From Dehalococcoidia bacterium (lineage in GTDB: Bacteria > Chloroflexota > Dehalococcoidia > Tepidiformales > Tepidiformaceae): a stretch of 38,773 nucleotides of DNA. Each line of letters begins with the position of its first letter. Position 1 is the first letter of the stretch. Location of the stretch: positions 1 to 38,773 of the forward strand of contig JAHDWR010000004.1 of the NCBI GenBank assembly GCA_023382755.1. The letters are read 5' to 3'. Below the pieces are notes generated by a model. That model searched no databases, was not told the DNA's origin, and saw only the letters and a program-made list of their open reading frames with translations. A program made the translations under genes and the position numbers. This document shows positions 9,865 to 18,521 of the stretch, piece after piece.

Positions 9865-9900
9865 AAAGGGAAGGCGGGCCGCAAGGCCCGCTTTCTCTTT
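9865..9900. terminator. Strong bidirectional intrinsic terminator
   Basis: AAAGGGAAGGCGGGCC-GCAA-GGCCCGCTTTCTCTTT: about a 16-bp stem (two G-U pairs), GNRA loop, T-rich 3' side. Confidence 0.88.
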
Positions 9901-9919
9901 GCCTCCGCTGGCGCATGGT

Positions 9920-10453
9920 TCAGGAGACGGCTTCTTCCGTGGCAACCTGCCCTAAGCGGCGATAGAGCATCTCCGCATCGATGAGCCGGGCAACCGTGCC
10001 CGCCAGGCGCATCGCTTCCGCCGGTGCGGCGCCTCCATCGATCGCGGCCTTCCCAAGGACCGCCTGCCGGCGCTGCAGGTAGCTATCGAGCACGGTTCGT
10101 GCCGCGGGGTGGTCCGCCGCGGTCCGCCACAGATCGGCGAAGAGCGATGCATGCTCCGTATCGCCGGGAAGGCCGAAGTAGCGCAGCGCGGCGGAAAGTG
10201 TGTCCGGTGAGCCCGCCAGGGACTCCGCCACCCGGTCGAGCCTGCGTTCCGCCTGATCCATCAGGCCGTTGAGGACGCCGAAATAGAGGTCGAGCTTGGT
10301 AGGAAAGTTCGCGTAAACGGCGCCCTTCGACAGGTCCACCGAGGCGGCAATCGCATCGATCGAGGCGCCATCGTATCCGCGGGTGGCGAATGCCGCCGTA
10401 GCAGCCTTCAGCAAAGCGGCGCGGGTCCTAGCCCGCCGCTCTTCCTGGCGCAT
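9920..10453 (-). CDS. TetR/AcrR family transcriptional regulator
   Basis: MRQEERRARTRAALLKAATAAFATRGYDGASIDAIAASVDLSKGAVYANFPTKLDLYFGV; typical N-terminal HTH. The upstream part of the 807-bp ORF is spurious. Confidence 0.88.
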   Translation of the reverse strand: MRQEERRARTRAALLKAATAAFATRGYDGASIDAIAASVDLSKGAVYANFPTKLDLYFGVLNGLMDQAERRLDRVAESLAGSPDTLSAALRYFGLPGDTEHASLFADLWRTAADHPAARTVLDSYLQRRQAVLGKAAIDGGAAPAEAMRLAGTVARLIDAEMLYRRLGQVATEEAVS

Positions 10454-11852
10454 CCTGATCCTGCCTCCAGGCAGGAAGATAGAGCGGCCGCCTGGTCGCG
10501 CCGTGTTCTTCCTCCCGCCACCGTGGGAACGCTGCTTCGAAGGCCTCGACAACCTTTGGGTCGAACTGCGTTCCCGTGCAGCGCAGTATCTCAGCGAGCG
10601 CTGCGTCTGGCGACTGGCCCTCACGGTATGGGCGGTCGGAGATGATCGCGTCGTACGTATCGCAGATAGCGAAGATGCGCGCGCCGAGCGGGATGTCTTC
10701 TCCCTTGAGCTTGCGCGGGTAGCCATCGCCGTCCCAGCGTTCGTGATGGGCCAGGACGATTTTCGCGGCCGGGCGGAGATAGGGAACCTGGGCGAGGATC
10801 CGGTACCCGAGCGCCGGGTGCCTGCGCATGAACTCCCACTCCTCTTCGGTGAGCTTCGCCGGTTTCAGCAGGATCGCATCGGGTACACCGATCTTGCCGA
10901 CATCGTGCATCAGCGCACCGCGGTACACCGTCAGCAGCTCTTCCTCGTCCTTGATGCCGAGCATCTTCGCGATATCCAGCGAATGCTGCGCGACGCGCAC
11001 GGAGTGGCCGCGTGTCTCCTGGTCGCGCACGTCAAGTGCCGTCACGAGCGATTCGAGAGTACCCGTGTAGGCGTCCTTCAGTTCGTTCGACATGTCGCGG
11101 ATTTCCACGAATGCGCTCTGGAGTTGTTCGTTCGAGCGTTCGAGCCGCATGACGTTTTCTCGCGTGCGGTCGACGAACTGGGCGATGGAGTAGCGGCTGA
11201 GGAGTAGCGGAAGGGCAAGGACCAGGATCGCTGCGATGCCGAGTTGCCCGTAGACCACCGCGAGTCCGCCCCCGACGACGCCGAGGACCAGGTAGTGCGG
11301 CAACAGCCAACCGAAGTTTTCCCGGTAGCTGGCCTTGAGCGAACGTCCCGACGTCAACGCGATAATCGCGGATACCGACCAGGCATCGACCGTGAACAGG
11401 ATGGCCGCCCCGCTGACGCCCCCGAAGAAGGCCCAGAAGGGGCGTTCGATGGCGTGTTGAGCTCCCGTCATATCAACGGAGGAAAGGAAGACGGCTGCGA
11501 GGAACGCCGCGAGGACTTCGTGGCCAAAGTTGAACGCCAGTTTCCGCTTGTTCCGGCTGGCCACGGCATACCCGGTCATGGCGACGCACGCGGCGGCAAG
11601 GACACCGCCCGGAGGCCCGAACAGCATCGCGGCGAGGAGCGTGCCTACGAACGAGATCGATACGCGGCCGTCGAAATAGAGGCGGACGGAAAGCCCTTCG
11701 CTAAGGGCCGCGAGCAACACCACGGCGCCAAGTGCGAAGGGTTCCTCAATCCGTTCGAGGACGAAGGCGGCCGCGAACGCAACCACGCCGGCAGCGCACA
11801 TCACGCCGATGAAGGCGCTTTCGCGCGTGTTGGAGCCCGTTCGACTCTTCAT
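10428..11852 (-). CDS. Multi-TM HD-GYP domain protein (putative cyclic-di-GMP phosphodiesterase)
   Basis: N-terminal hydrophobic segments, then HSVRVAQHS, LMHDVGKIGVPDAIL and HHERWDGDGYP. Confidence 0.9.
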   Translation of the reverse strand: MKSRTGSNTRESAFIGVMCAAGVVAFAAAFVLERIEEPFALGAVVLLAALSEGLSVRLYFDGRVSISFVGTLLAAMLFGPPGGVLAAACVAMTGYAVASRNKRKLAFNFGHEVLAAFLAAVFLSSVDMTGAQHAIERPFWAFFGGVSGAAILFTVDAWSVSAIIALTSGRSLKASYRENFGWLLPHYLVLGVVGGGLAVVYGQLGIAAILVLALPLLLSRYSIAQFVDRTRENVMRLERSNEQLQSAFVEIRDMSNELKDAYTGTLESLVTALDVRDQETRGHSVRVAQHSLDIAKMLGIKDEEELLTVYRGALMHDVGKIGVPDAILLKPAKLTEEEWEFMRRHPALGYRILAQVPYLRPAAKIVLAHHERWDGDGYPRKLKGEDIPLGARIFAICDTYDAIISDRPYREGQSPDAALAEILRCTGTQFDPKVVEAFEAAFPRWREEEHGATRRPLYLPAWRQDQDAPGRAAG

Positions 11853-12152
11853 TTCACCTTACTTATCGGCGCGCTTCGCGGAATTGACAGCGGGAACGGG
11901 CGCCTACGTTGCGATTTGGTGGCAAAACCCGGCGCAACTGCCGCTGCGCCCGGGAGAAAGTGAACGCCAGGAACAGCCAGCCGGACACCCTTCGCGTGGG
12001 CCTCCGCAGATTCAGGCGGAGCCCGTGTTGGAGGCCCCCGGCCGTCCTTCCCCGGTATGCCCGGGGACCAAAGTGACAAACGTGACAACTGAGTGACTGC
12101 TCAGCGCGTGGGGTCACCTCGGCCCGGGCTGCAACCCGGTAGACTGCCGCGC

Positions 12153-13352
12153 ATGCCGAAACCGCTGACTGGAATCCGTGTCCTGGACTTCACCCGATAC
12201 CAACAGGGGCCCTTCGCCACCGTGATACTTGCCGACTTCGGGGCAGAGGTGATCAAGGTCGAAGAGCCGGCTGGCGACTATGGCCGCCGCATGTGGCGAG
12301 AGCCCGACGGCTTCTCGGCATTCTGGGAAGCGCTCGACCGGGGAAAGAAATCCGTGTGTATCGACCTCAGGACATCCGAGGGCCAAGATCTGGCGCTCCG
12401 GCTCGGCGAGGGCTGCGATGTCGTGGTCGAAAACTTCCGTCCGGGGACGATGGAGCGCTGGGGCCTCGGGTACGAAGCGTTCGCCGCAAGGAACCCCCGG
12501 ATCATCTACGCCCAGGCGACCGGCTGGGGGACGAAAGGCCCGATGGCGGACCTGCCTTCGTTCGACCAGATCTCCCAGGCGTACAGCGGCTTCGCGCAGC
12601 ACTCCGGCGGCGGGCCCGGCTCGCGCCCGGAGGTCCCGTATCCCGGCATCGCCGACCAGACTGGCGGGATGAACCTGGCCCTCGGGATCATGACTGCCCT
12701 CTTTGTGCGCGAACGGACCGGAATCGGCCAGAAGGTCGAGGTGTCGCTCCTGGGCACACAACTGGCGCTCCAGGCTCCCGAGCTGTTGCACTACCTCCAC
12801 TTCGGCGAAGAGCGGCCGCGCGAGTTCCGGGCCTCGCCCACCGTCGGCCACTACCAGTGCAGCGACGGGAAGTGGGTGATGGTGGTCGGGATCGACCAGA
12901 AGTTCTGGCCCCGCCTCCTGGCCGCGCTGGGGCGGACCGAGCTTGCCGATGACCCCCGCTTCGCCCGTGGCTACGGGCGCTGGGTCAACCGGCGAGACCT
13001 GGAGCCACTGATCGAAGCGGCATTCGCCTCGGGCACGTCTCAACACTGGCTGGAGCGGCTGCGCGAGGCCGATGTCCCGGCATCGCTCGTCCTTGACTAT
13101 GCCGCGCTTTCGCGGGAAGAACAGCCGGCCGCCAATGGTTATGTCGTGGAACATGACCATCCCCGGTTTGGGCGGCAACGGATCATCGGGCTGCACATCC
13201 AGCTCAGCGAGACTCCCGGCGAACCCGGCGCGCCCGCGCCGCTGCTGGGGGAACACACGCGCGAGACCCTGCTCGCACTGGGACTCACCTCCTCCGAGGT
13301 CGAGGCACTCGAACGGCGCGGCGTTGTGGGGTCCGGCGGGACTACGGTGTGA
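12153..13352 (+). CDS. CaiB/BaiF family III CoA-transferase
   Basis: GIRVLDFTRYQQGPFATVILADFGAEVIKVEEP; catalytic-Asp region PGIADQTGGMNLALG; RTGIGQKVEVSLL. Confidence 0.92.
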   Translation: MPKPLTGIRVLDFTRYQQGPFATVILADFGAEVIKVEEPAGDYGRRMWREPDGFSAFWEALDRGKKSVCIDLRTSEGQDLALRLGEGCDVVVENFRPGTMERWGLGYEAFAARNPRIIYAQATGWGTKGPMADLPSFDQISQAYSGFAQHSGGGPGSRPEVPYPGIADQTGGMNLALGIMTALFVRERTGIGQKVEVSLLGTQLALQAPELLHYLHFGEERPREFRASPTVGHYQCSDGKWVMVVGIDQKFWPRLLAALGRTELADDPRFARGYGRWVNRRDLEPLIEAAFASGTSQHWLERLREADVPASLVLDYAALSREEQPAANGYVVEHDHPRFGRQRIIGLHIQLSETPGEPGAPAPLLGEHTRETLLALGLTSSEVEALERRGVVGSGGTTV

Positions 13353-14562
13353 GGTCGCCTGTCGCCGGACCGCGGGCCCCCGCGAAGGCGAACCCGAGAG
13401 TAGACAGGGCCGTCCGAATCTCGGCCGCCGTTGTGGATTCCCCGGAACCTGATTGGAGGCGTTCTGCCGCCTGGTCGAGCGCGTGCAGGGCGCCGGGGGC
13501 GTCGAAGTCCGCATCCATCGCTTCGCGGAACGCACGCAACACCGGACCATCCGGGGGCGCGGCGCCGGCGTCCTCCCGGGTCGAGACAGCCTTCAACCGG
13601 GAATACCGGCCGGCGAGCGCATCGAGGTCGCCCTCGTGGTAGTTCGCATCGGACCTGAGGTGGTTGCTGAGCAGGTAGAGGCGGAGGTGGTCGGGCTCGT
13701 AGGTGGCCATGAGGTGCCGGGCGAGGACCAGGTTGCCGAGCGACTTGCTCATCTTGACGCCATCGAGCTGCAGCATGCCGTTATGGAGCCACCATCCGCA
13801 GAACGGCTCGACTCCGTAGGCGCACTCCGCCTGGGCGATCTCATTTTCGTGGTGCGGGTAGATCAGGTCGTGCCCGCCGCCGTGGATGTCGATCTGCTGG
13901 CCGAGGTGCCGTACCGACATCGCGGTGCACTCGATACTCCAGCCGGGCCGCCCTGGCCCCCAGGGGCTCTCCCATCTGGGGTCGCCCGGGTCGACCTGCT
14001 GCCAGAGCAGGAAGTCGAGCGGGCCGCGCTTCTTATGGGCGCGTTTCGACTCCGGGTTCTCGAGCTTGCCGAGTTCCTCGAGCGCGAGACCGTTGAGACG
14101 GCCGTAGCGCGCGAACGTCCCGGCTTCGAAGAAGACATCGCCGTCCGCCGCGTACGCGTGTCCGCGCTCGACGAGTCTGGCGGTCGTCTCGATGATCTCC
14201 GGGATGTGGTCCGTGGCAAACGGGTAGGCCGATGGTCGCAGCACGTTCAGGCGGTCAAGGTCGTTCCGGAAAATGGCATCGTTCTCATCGCGGATCTCGG
14301 GGATGGGACGTCCGCCCTGGCGCTTCGACACCATGATCATGTCGTCGTCGATGTCGGTGACGTTCTGGACGTACTTGACGTCGTAGCCAAGGGACAGGAG
14401 GTAGCGGCGGAGCGTATCGAACTGGACATACGAGAAAGCGTGGCCGAGGTGGGTGACGTCGTAGGGGGTGACCCCGCAGACGTACATCGAGACACGGCCG
14501 GGCGAAACTGGCCGGAACTCTCGGGTTTCCTGGCCAAGCGACGAAAACAGACGAAGGGACAA
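13342..14562 (-). CDS. Class I cysteinyl-tRNA synthetase / MshC-family ligase (short form, about 406 aa)
   Basis: MYVCGVTPYDVTHLGHAFSYVQFD, GWSIECTAMSV, HGGGHDLIYPHHENEIAQAE, KMSKS. TTG start chosen at 14562 (MSLRLFSSLGQETREF); the ORF extends to 14775. Confidence 0.85.
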   Translation of the reverse strand: MSLRLFSSLGQETREFRPVSPGRVSMYVCGVTPYDVTHLGHAFSYVQFDTLRRYLLSLGYDVKYVQNVTDIDDDMIMVSKRQGGRPIPEIRDENDAIFRNDLDRLNVLRPSAYPFATDHIPEIIETTARLVERGHAYAADGDVFFEAGTFARYGRLNGLALEELGKLENPESKRAHKKRGPLDFLLWQQVDPGDPRWESPWGPGRPGWSIECTAMSVRHLGQQIDIHGGGHDLIYPHHENEIAQAECAYGVEPFCGWWLHNGMLQLDGVKMSKSLGNLVLARHLMATYEPDHLRLYLLSNHLRSDANYHEGDLDALAGRYSRLKAVSTREDAGAAPPDGPVLRAFREAMDADFDAPGALHALDQAAERLQSGSGESTTAAEIRTALSTLGFAFAGARGPATGDLTP

Positions 14563-14743
14563 CGGGCGGCTCCGCGCGAGACTGCATGTAGCGTAGCAGA
14601 GGGGTGGGACCCGTGTGGCTGCCGCTGGAGCCCGGCCGAATGGGGAACCAGGGACAGACCCAGGAGGCCCTCCGCAGGCTTCGCTCTCCCTCGCATACTT
14701 GGGCCAGCGGCGGCCCCGTGGCGCGCCGAAGAAGGGCCTGCCC

Positions 14744-16117
14744 ATGGCCGCCTCCGAGGTGCGGACACCCGGCAAGATCCGGTTCAGCTATGGATTCGCG
14801 TCTGTCGCCGGGAATGCCGTCTCCCAGACGTGGTCGCTCTGGCTTGTCTACTTCTACGCGCCCCCATCCGACGCCACCATCGCGACGCGCGTCTCCGACG
14901 CCTGGGGGATCGATGCGCGCGTACTGCTCGGCGTGACCCTCACCGTGGCGCGCCTGATCGAAGCCTTCGACGACCCGCTCATCGGCTACTGGACCGACCG
15001 GACGAAGTCGCGGTGGGGCCGGCGGCTGCCATTCATCGTGATCTTCACGCCCTTCTGGGCGTGCCTCTTCGTCTTCTTCTTCCTGCCGCCGGTCGGCCAC
15101 GCAAGTTTGGTTAACCTGACCTACCTCTTCTTTCTTGCGATGGCGTTCTACATGCTCAGCAACCTCTCCGGCGCCGCGCAGGAAGCGCTCCTGCCAACCA
15201 TCGCCCGCCACCCGGATGACCGGATCTCGGTGGCGACCTGGCAGCTCGTGTTCGGCGTTGTCGGGGCGATTGTGGGCCTCTCGGTGAGCTCGCTCGTGGT
15301 CGAGCAGTTCGGGTTTGCCACGATGGCCATCACGGTCGCGTTCATCGCATTTGCCGTGAGGTACGGCGCGATGATCGTGATCTGGCCGTACGCGCGGGCC
15401 GACGCAACCCCGTCCACGCCCGGGTTCCGGCGGGCGGTCCGGGACACGTTTTCGAACCCCCAGTTCCTTGCCTACCTCCCGAGCTTCGTGTTGTTCCAGA
15501 CCGGGCTGCAGATGCTCACGGCCGTGCTGCCGTTCTACGTCGATACGGTACTCGCCGACTCCACGGTGTTTGGGTTGAAGGGCTCGGAGAACACCGGAGC
15601 GTTCACATTCATGCTGACCGCGGCCGTAATCACCGGCATCCTGGCGGCCATCCCGGTGTATCGGCGTCTCGCCCACCGCTTCGGTAAGGCCCGGGCCTAC
15701 CGGGTGGCCATGCTCTGGTCGGCGGCGGCATTCCCGCTGCTGTTCTTCGCGGGGTTCGTGCCAGCGCTGCCGGCATTGGCCCAGGCGATCGGGGCGATCC
15801 TCCTGTGCGGGATGGCCACCGCCGGCGTGTTCCTGTTCCCCAATATCCTCACCGCGGACATCGTGGATTACGACGCGGGGCGGACGCACACCCGCCGCGA
15901 AGCGATGTTCTACGGCACCCAGAACATGGTCGAGAAGGCCTCGACCGCCCTTTCGCCCCTGGTCTTCGCGGCGATCCTCCTCGCGGGCGATACAGGCGAA
16001 AACCCGCTCGGCATCCGGCTGGTCGGGCCGGTGGCGGGGATGCTCGTGCTCGTAGCCTGGGTGAGCTTCCGGAAGTATTCGCTCGCTCCGGACGTCCCGA
16101 CTCCCGGCGCTGGCTGA
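14744..16117 (+). CDS. MFS transporter, GPH (MelB-like) type
   Basis: RLIEAFDDPLIGYWTDRTKSRWGRRLPFI signature; about 12 hydrophobic segments; DIVDYDAGRTHTRREAMFYG. Confidence 0.88.
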   Translation: MAASEVRTPGKIRFSYGFASVAGNAVSQTWSLWLVYFYAPPSDATIATRVSDAWGIDARVLLGVTLTVARLIEAFDDPLIGYWTDRTKSRWGRRLPFIVIFTPFWACLFVFFFLPPVGHASLVNLTYLFFLAMAFYMLSNLSGAAQEALLPTIARHPDDRISVATWQLVFGVVGAIVGLSVSSLVVEQFGFATMAITVAFIAFAVRYGAMIVIWPYARADATPSTPGFRRAVRDTFSNPQFLAYLPSFVLFQTGLQMLTAVLPFYVDTVLADSTVFGLKGSENTGAFTFMLTAAVITGILAAIPVYRRLAHRFGKARAYRVAMLWSAAAFPLLFFAGFVPALPALAQAIGAILLCGMATAGVFLFPNILTADIVDYDAGRTHTRREAMFYGTQNMVEKASTALSPLVFAAILLAGDTGENPLGIRLVGPVAGMLVLVAWVSFRKYSLAPDVPTPGAG

Positions 16118-16123
16118 TGACCG

Positions 16124-17251
16124 TCACGCCTCGACGGCGGCGAGCAGCGATTGGATCGTCCCTGCGAACGCCCCAAATTCCTTTGCGCGCGCGGCCGGGT
16201 CCCGCGGGGGACGAGCTTCTCTCGACCGCGTATGTCCGAACAGCCGGGTGATGGTCACCCGCTGCACGGCCCGCGGGGGCAGGTTTTGAGCGAGCCGCAG
16301 CGTCTCGGTGAACGGGATGAGCCGATCGGAGCGGCCGTGCATGAGCACGAGCGGCAGCCGCAGCTCATCGAGGCCGGTGCTGCTGGCCAGCAACGGGTAC
16401 CGGTCGACGGCGGCACGCGCCATCTGCCTCGCCAGTTCGGCAGCCGGCTGCCGCGCGGCCGCTTTGTCAGACGAGCGAGGAGCGAGCAGGTCCCAGAGAT
16501 GGTGCGCACCGGGACTGAGCTGCGCCCGAAGGCTGGCGTTCAGGCTGTCGTAGACGGCCGTGCGTGCCATGGCGCCGTTCTGGCCGGCCGTGCGGACAAG
16601 GATGTGCAGCGCCTCGGCGGCTTGCGCCCGGTCAGCTGGCGAGCCGAAGTCGGCTCCCTCCAGCATTGGCAGCAAATTGGCGCCCATGATCCACCGCCCG
16701 TACGGCTCCGGGTCATACCGGTAGCGCTGGCCGGCCCACTCATGTTCACCGCCCACCATCGCGGCGAGCGTCCGTTCGATGTCCCAGTATCCGCCCATGG
16801 CGGCCACGGCCTTCAGGCGTGCCTGCTCCTCGGCGGCGACACTGAATGCCCAGCGGCCCGCCACGCTGAAGCCGATTAGCCCGATGCGTTGCCGGTCGGC
16901 GGCGGTCTGCGCCGCAAGGCCGGAGAGGCCCGCCAGCACCGCCGGCAGCGTCTCCCCGGGGTCCACCTTCAAGTCGCGCCACGCCGAGACCTCAGGGGCG
17001 ATCGCGTAATGCCCCGCCGCCGCAAGCGACCGCGCCATCCGCCGTAGCGCATCGTGGTGTCGCCCCGGGACCGTTATGCCGTGCAGCAAGACCCACCCGG
17101 GCCGGCCCCGGGGCCAGCCGGCGGGCGCGAAGATCGTGGCGTTGCGGCGGTCGTGGCCCGATTCCACCAGGCACTCTCGCTCGTGGGCGAGGTCCTGGCC
17201 AGGATGCGCGAAACGCCAGAGGAAGCGGGCAGTGTTGGTTCGGCTGGTCAT
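16124..17251 (-). CDS. Alpha/beta hydrolase (dienelactone-hydrolase-like)
   Basis: VLLHGITVPGRHH, GLIGFSVAGRWAF (nucleophile elbow), LVLMHGRSDRLIPF, FGHT. Confidence 0.75.
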   Translation of the reverse strand: MTSRTNTARFLWRFAHPGQDLAHERECLVESGHDRRNATIFAPAGWPRGRPGWVLLHGITVPGRHHDALRRMARSLAAAGHYAIAPEVSAWRDLKVDPGETLPAVLAGLSGLAAQTAADRQRIGLIGFSVAGRWAFSVAAEEQARLKAVAAMGGYWDIERTLAAMVGGEHEWAGQRYRYDPEPYGRWIMGANLLPMLEGADFGSPADRAQAAEALHILVRTAGQNGAMARTAVYDSLNASLRAQLSPGAHHLWDLLAPRSSDKAAARQPAAELARQMARAAVDRYPLLASSTGLDELRLPLVLMHGRSDRLIPFTETLRLAQNLPPRAVQRVTITRLFGHTRSREARPPRDPAARAKEFGAFAGTIQSLLAAVEA

Positions 17252-17393
17252 GGCTCGGCCGCGCGGAGAAGTTGGCGCAAAGCATTGCCGTGGGCGGTGC
17301 CGCCTGCAACGGCCGTTCGGCACCGCCCGGCGTGCCCATGCGCTCCCGGAAGTGTGCGGAGGCGGCGATCGCCGGTTACGCTATCGCTCCGCA

Positions 17394-18521
17394 ATGGACA
17401 CGCCTCCAGGCACGCTCGCCGACCTCCTCGTCATCGACTTCTCGGACTCCGCCGCCGGCGCCTGGTGCTCTCGCATGCTTGCCGACTTCGGCGCGACCGT
17501 CATTGTCGTCGAACCTCCAGGGGGGCACCCGCTGCGAAGCGAACCCCCGTTCGACGCGGCGGGCCGGAGCATCGCGGCGGAGTATCTCCTCGCGAACAAG
17601 CGGAGCCTGGTCCTGGACCTGGAGACCCGCGACGGGAGGCTGGCGGCGCTCGGCCTCGCCCGGCGCGCTAGCGTCGTCATCAGCAGCTTCGCGCCGGCCG
17701 AGCTGGCCAGGCGCGGCCTCGACTATGGCTCAATCGATAGGCCTGACCTGGTCATGGCTCACGTCACCATGCACGGCATGTCGGGCCCGCTCGCCCATGT
17801 ACCCGGTGACGAGCTCACCGTCGCGGCCCGTTCCGGCTGGGCGTATATCAATGGCGATGCGCATCGCGAACCGCTCCGCCCCTCCGGTCACCAGGTCGCC
17901 TTCTGCACGGGCGTGGCGGCCTATGCGGCGGTGGTCGCCGCCATACTTCACCGTGACCGCCGCCGGGGCGAGGGCCAGGAAGTCGATATCGCCGCCCTTG
18001 ACGTCATGGTCTCGACCTACGCACCCGCACTGCTCCGCGCCCAGTACACCGGAAGCCCCCTCGGGCGGCGCGACAGTGCCGACGTCACGGCCGGACCGGT
18101 GCCAGTCGCCGACGGGCATTTCGCGTTGACCATCAGCAGGGCGCATTTCTGGCGGGACGCGATGCAACTCCTCGGCCTGGACGACCTGGCCGAAGACCCC
18201 CGCTTCGAATCGTCCTGGAACCGGGCAGCGCTCAAGGATCAGTATGTCGACCGCGTCCAGCATGCCATGTCGGGGTGGCGGAAGCGGGACCTCTTCGATG
18301 AGCTCGCGGCCCGCCGGGTCGTTGCCGGCCCTGTGCTGACCATGGCCGAGCTGGCTGATAACGAGCACCTGAGGGAACGGGCCTTCTGGTCCGAGCTTCC
18401 CGGGAGCGATGGCTCTGCGCGTTTCCCCGGCCCGGCGTTCCGGATGTCCGGCTCGCCCTGGCGCCTTCGTTCGGGCGCGCCAGCGCTTGGGGAGCTTGTT
18501 GGCGAGGTAGCCCCGCCATGA
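17394..18521 (+). CDS. Family III CoA-transferase homologue lacking the catalytic Asp (putative non-catalytic subunit)
   Basis: LLVIDFSDSAAGAWCSRMLADFGATVIVVEPP; RRRGEGQEVDIAALD; Asp position occupied by F/C (HQVAFCTGVAAY). Confidence 0.85.
   Translation: MDTPPGTLADLLVIDFSDSAAGAWCSRMLADFGATVIVVEPPGGHPLRSEPPFDAAGRSIAAEYLLANKRSLVLDLETRDGRLAALGLARRASVVISSFAPAELARRGLDYGSIDRPDLVMAHVTMHGMSGPLAHVPGDELTVAARSGWAYINGDAHREPLRPSGHQVAFCTGVAAYAAVVAAILHRDRRRGEGQEVDIAALDVMVSTYAPALLRAQYTGSPLGRRDSADVTAGPVPVADGHFALTISRAHFWRDAMQLLGLDDLAEDPRFESSWNRAALKDQYVDRVQHAMSGWRKRDLFDELAARRVVAGPVLTMAELADNEHLRERAFWSELPGSDGSARFPGPAFRMSGSPWRLRSGAPALGELVGEVAPP

Noticed and set aside
12114-13550. Minus-strand 478-aa ORF (likewise 675-2084, 14285-15889 and 18239-19774)
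   Set aside because: Shadow ORFs opposite well-supported genes.
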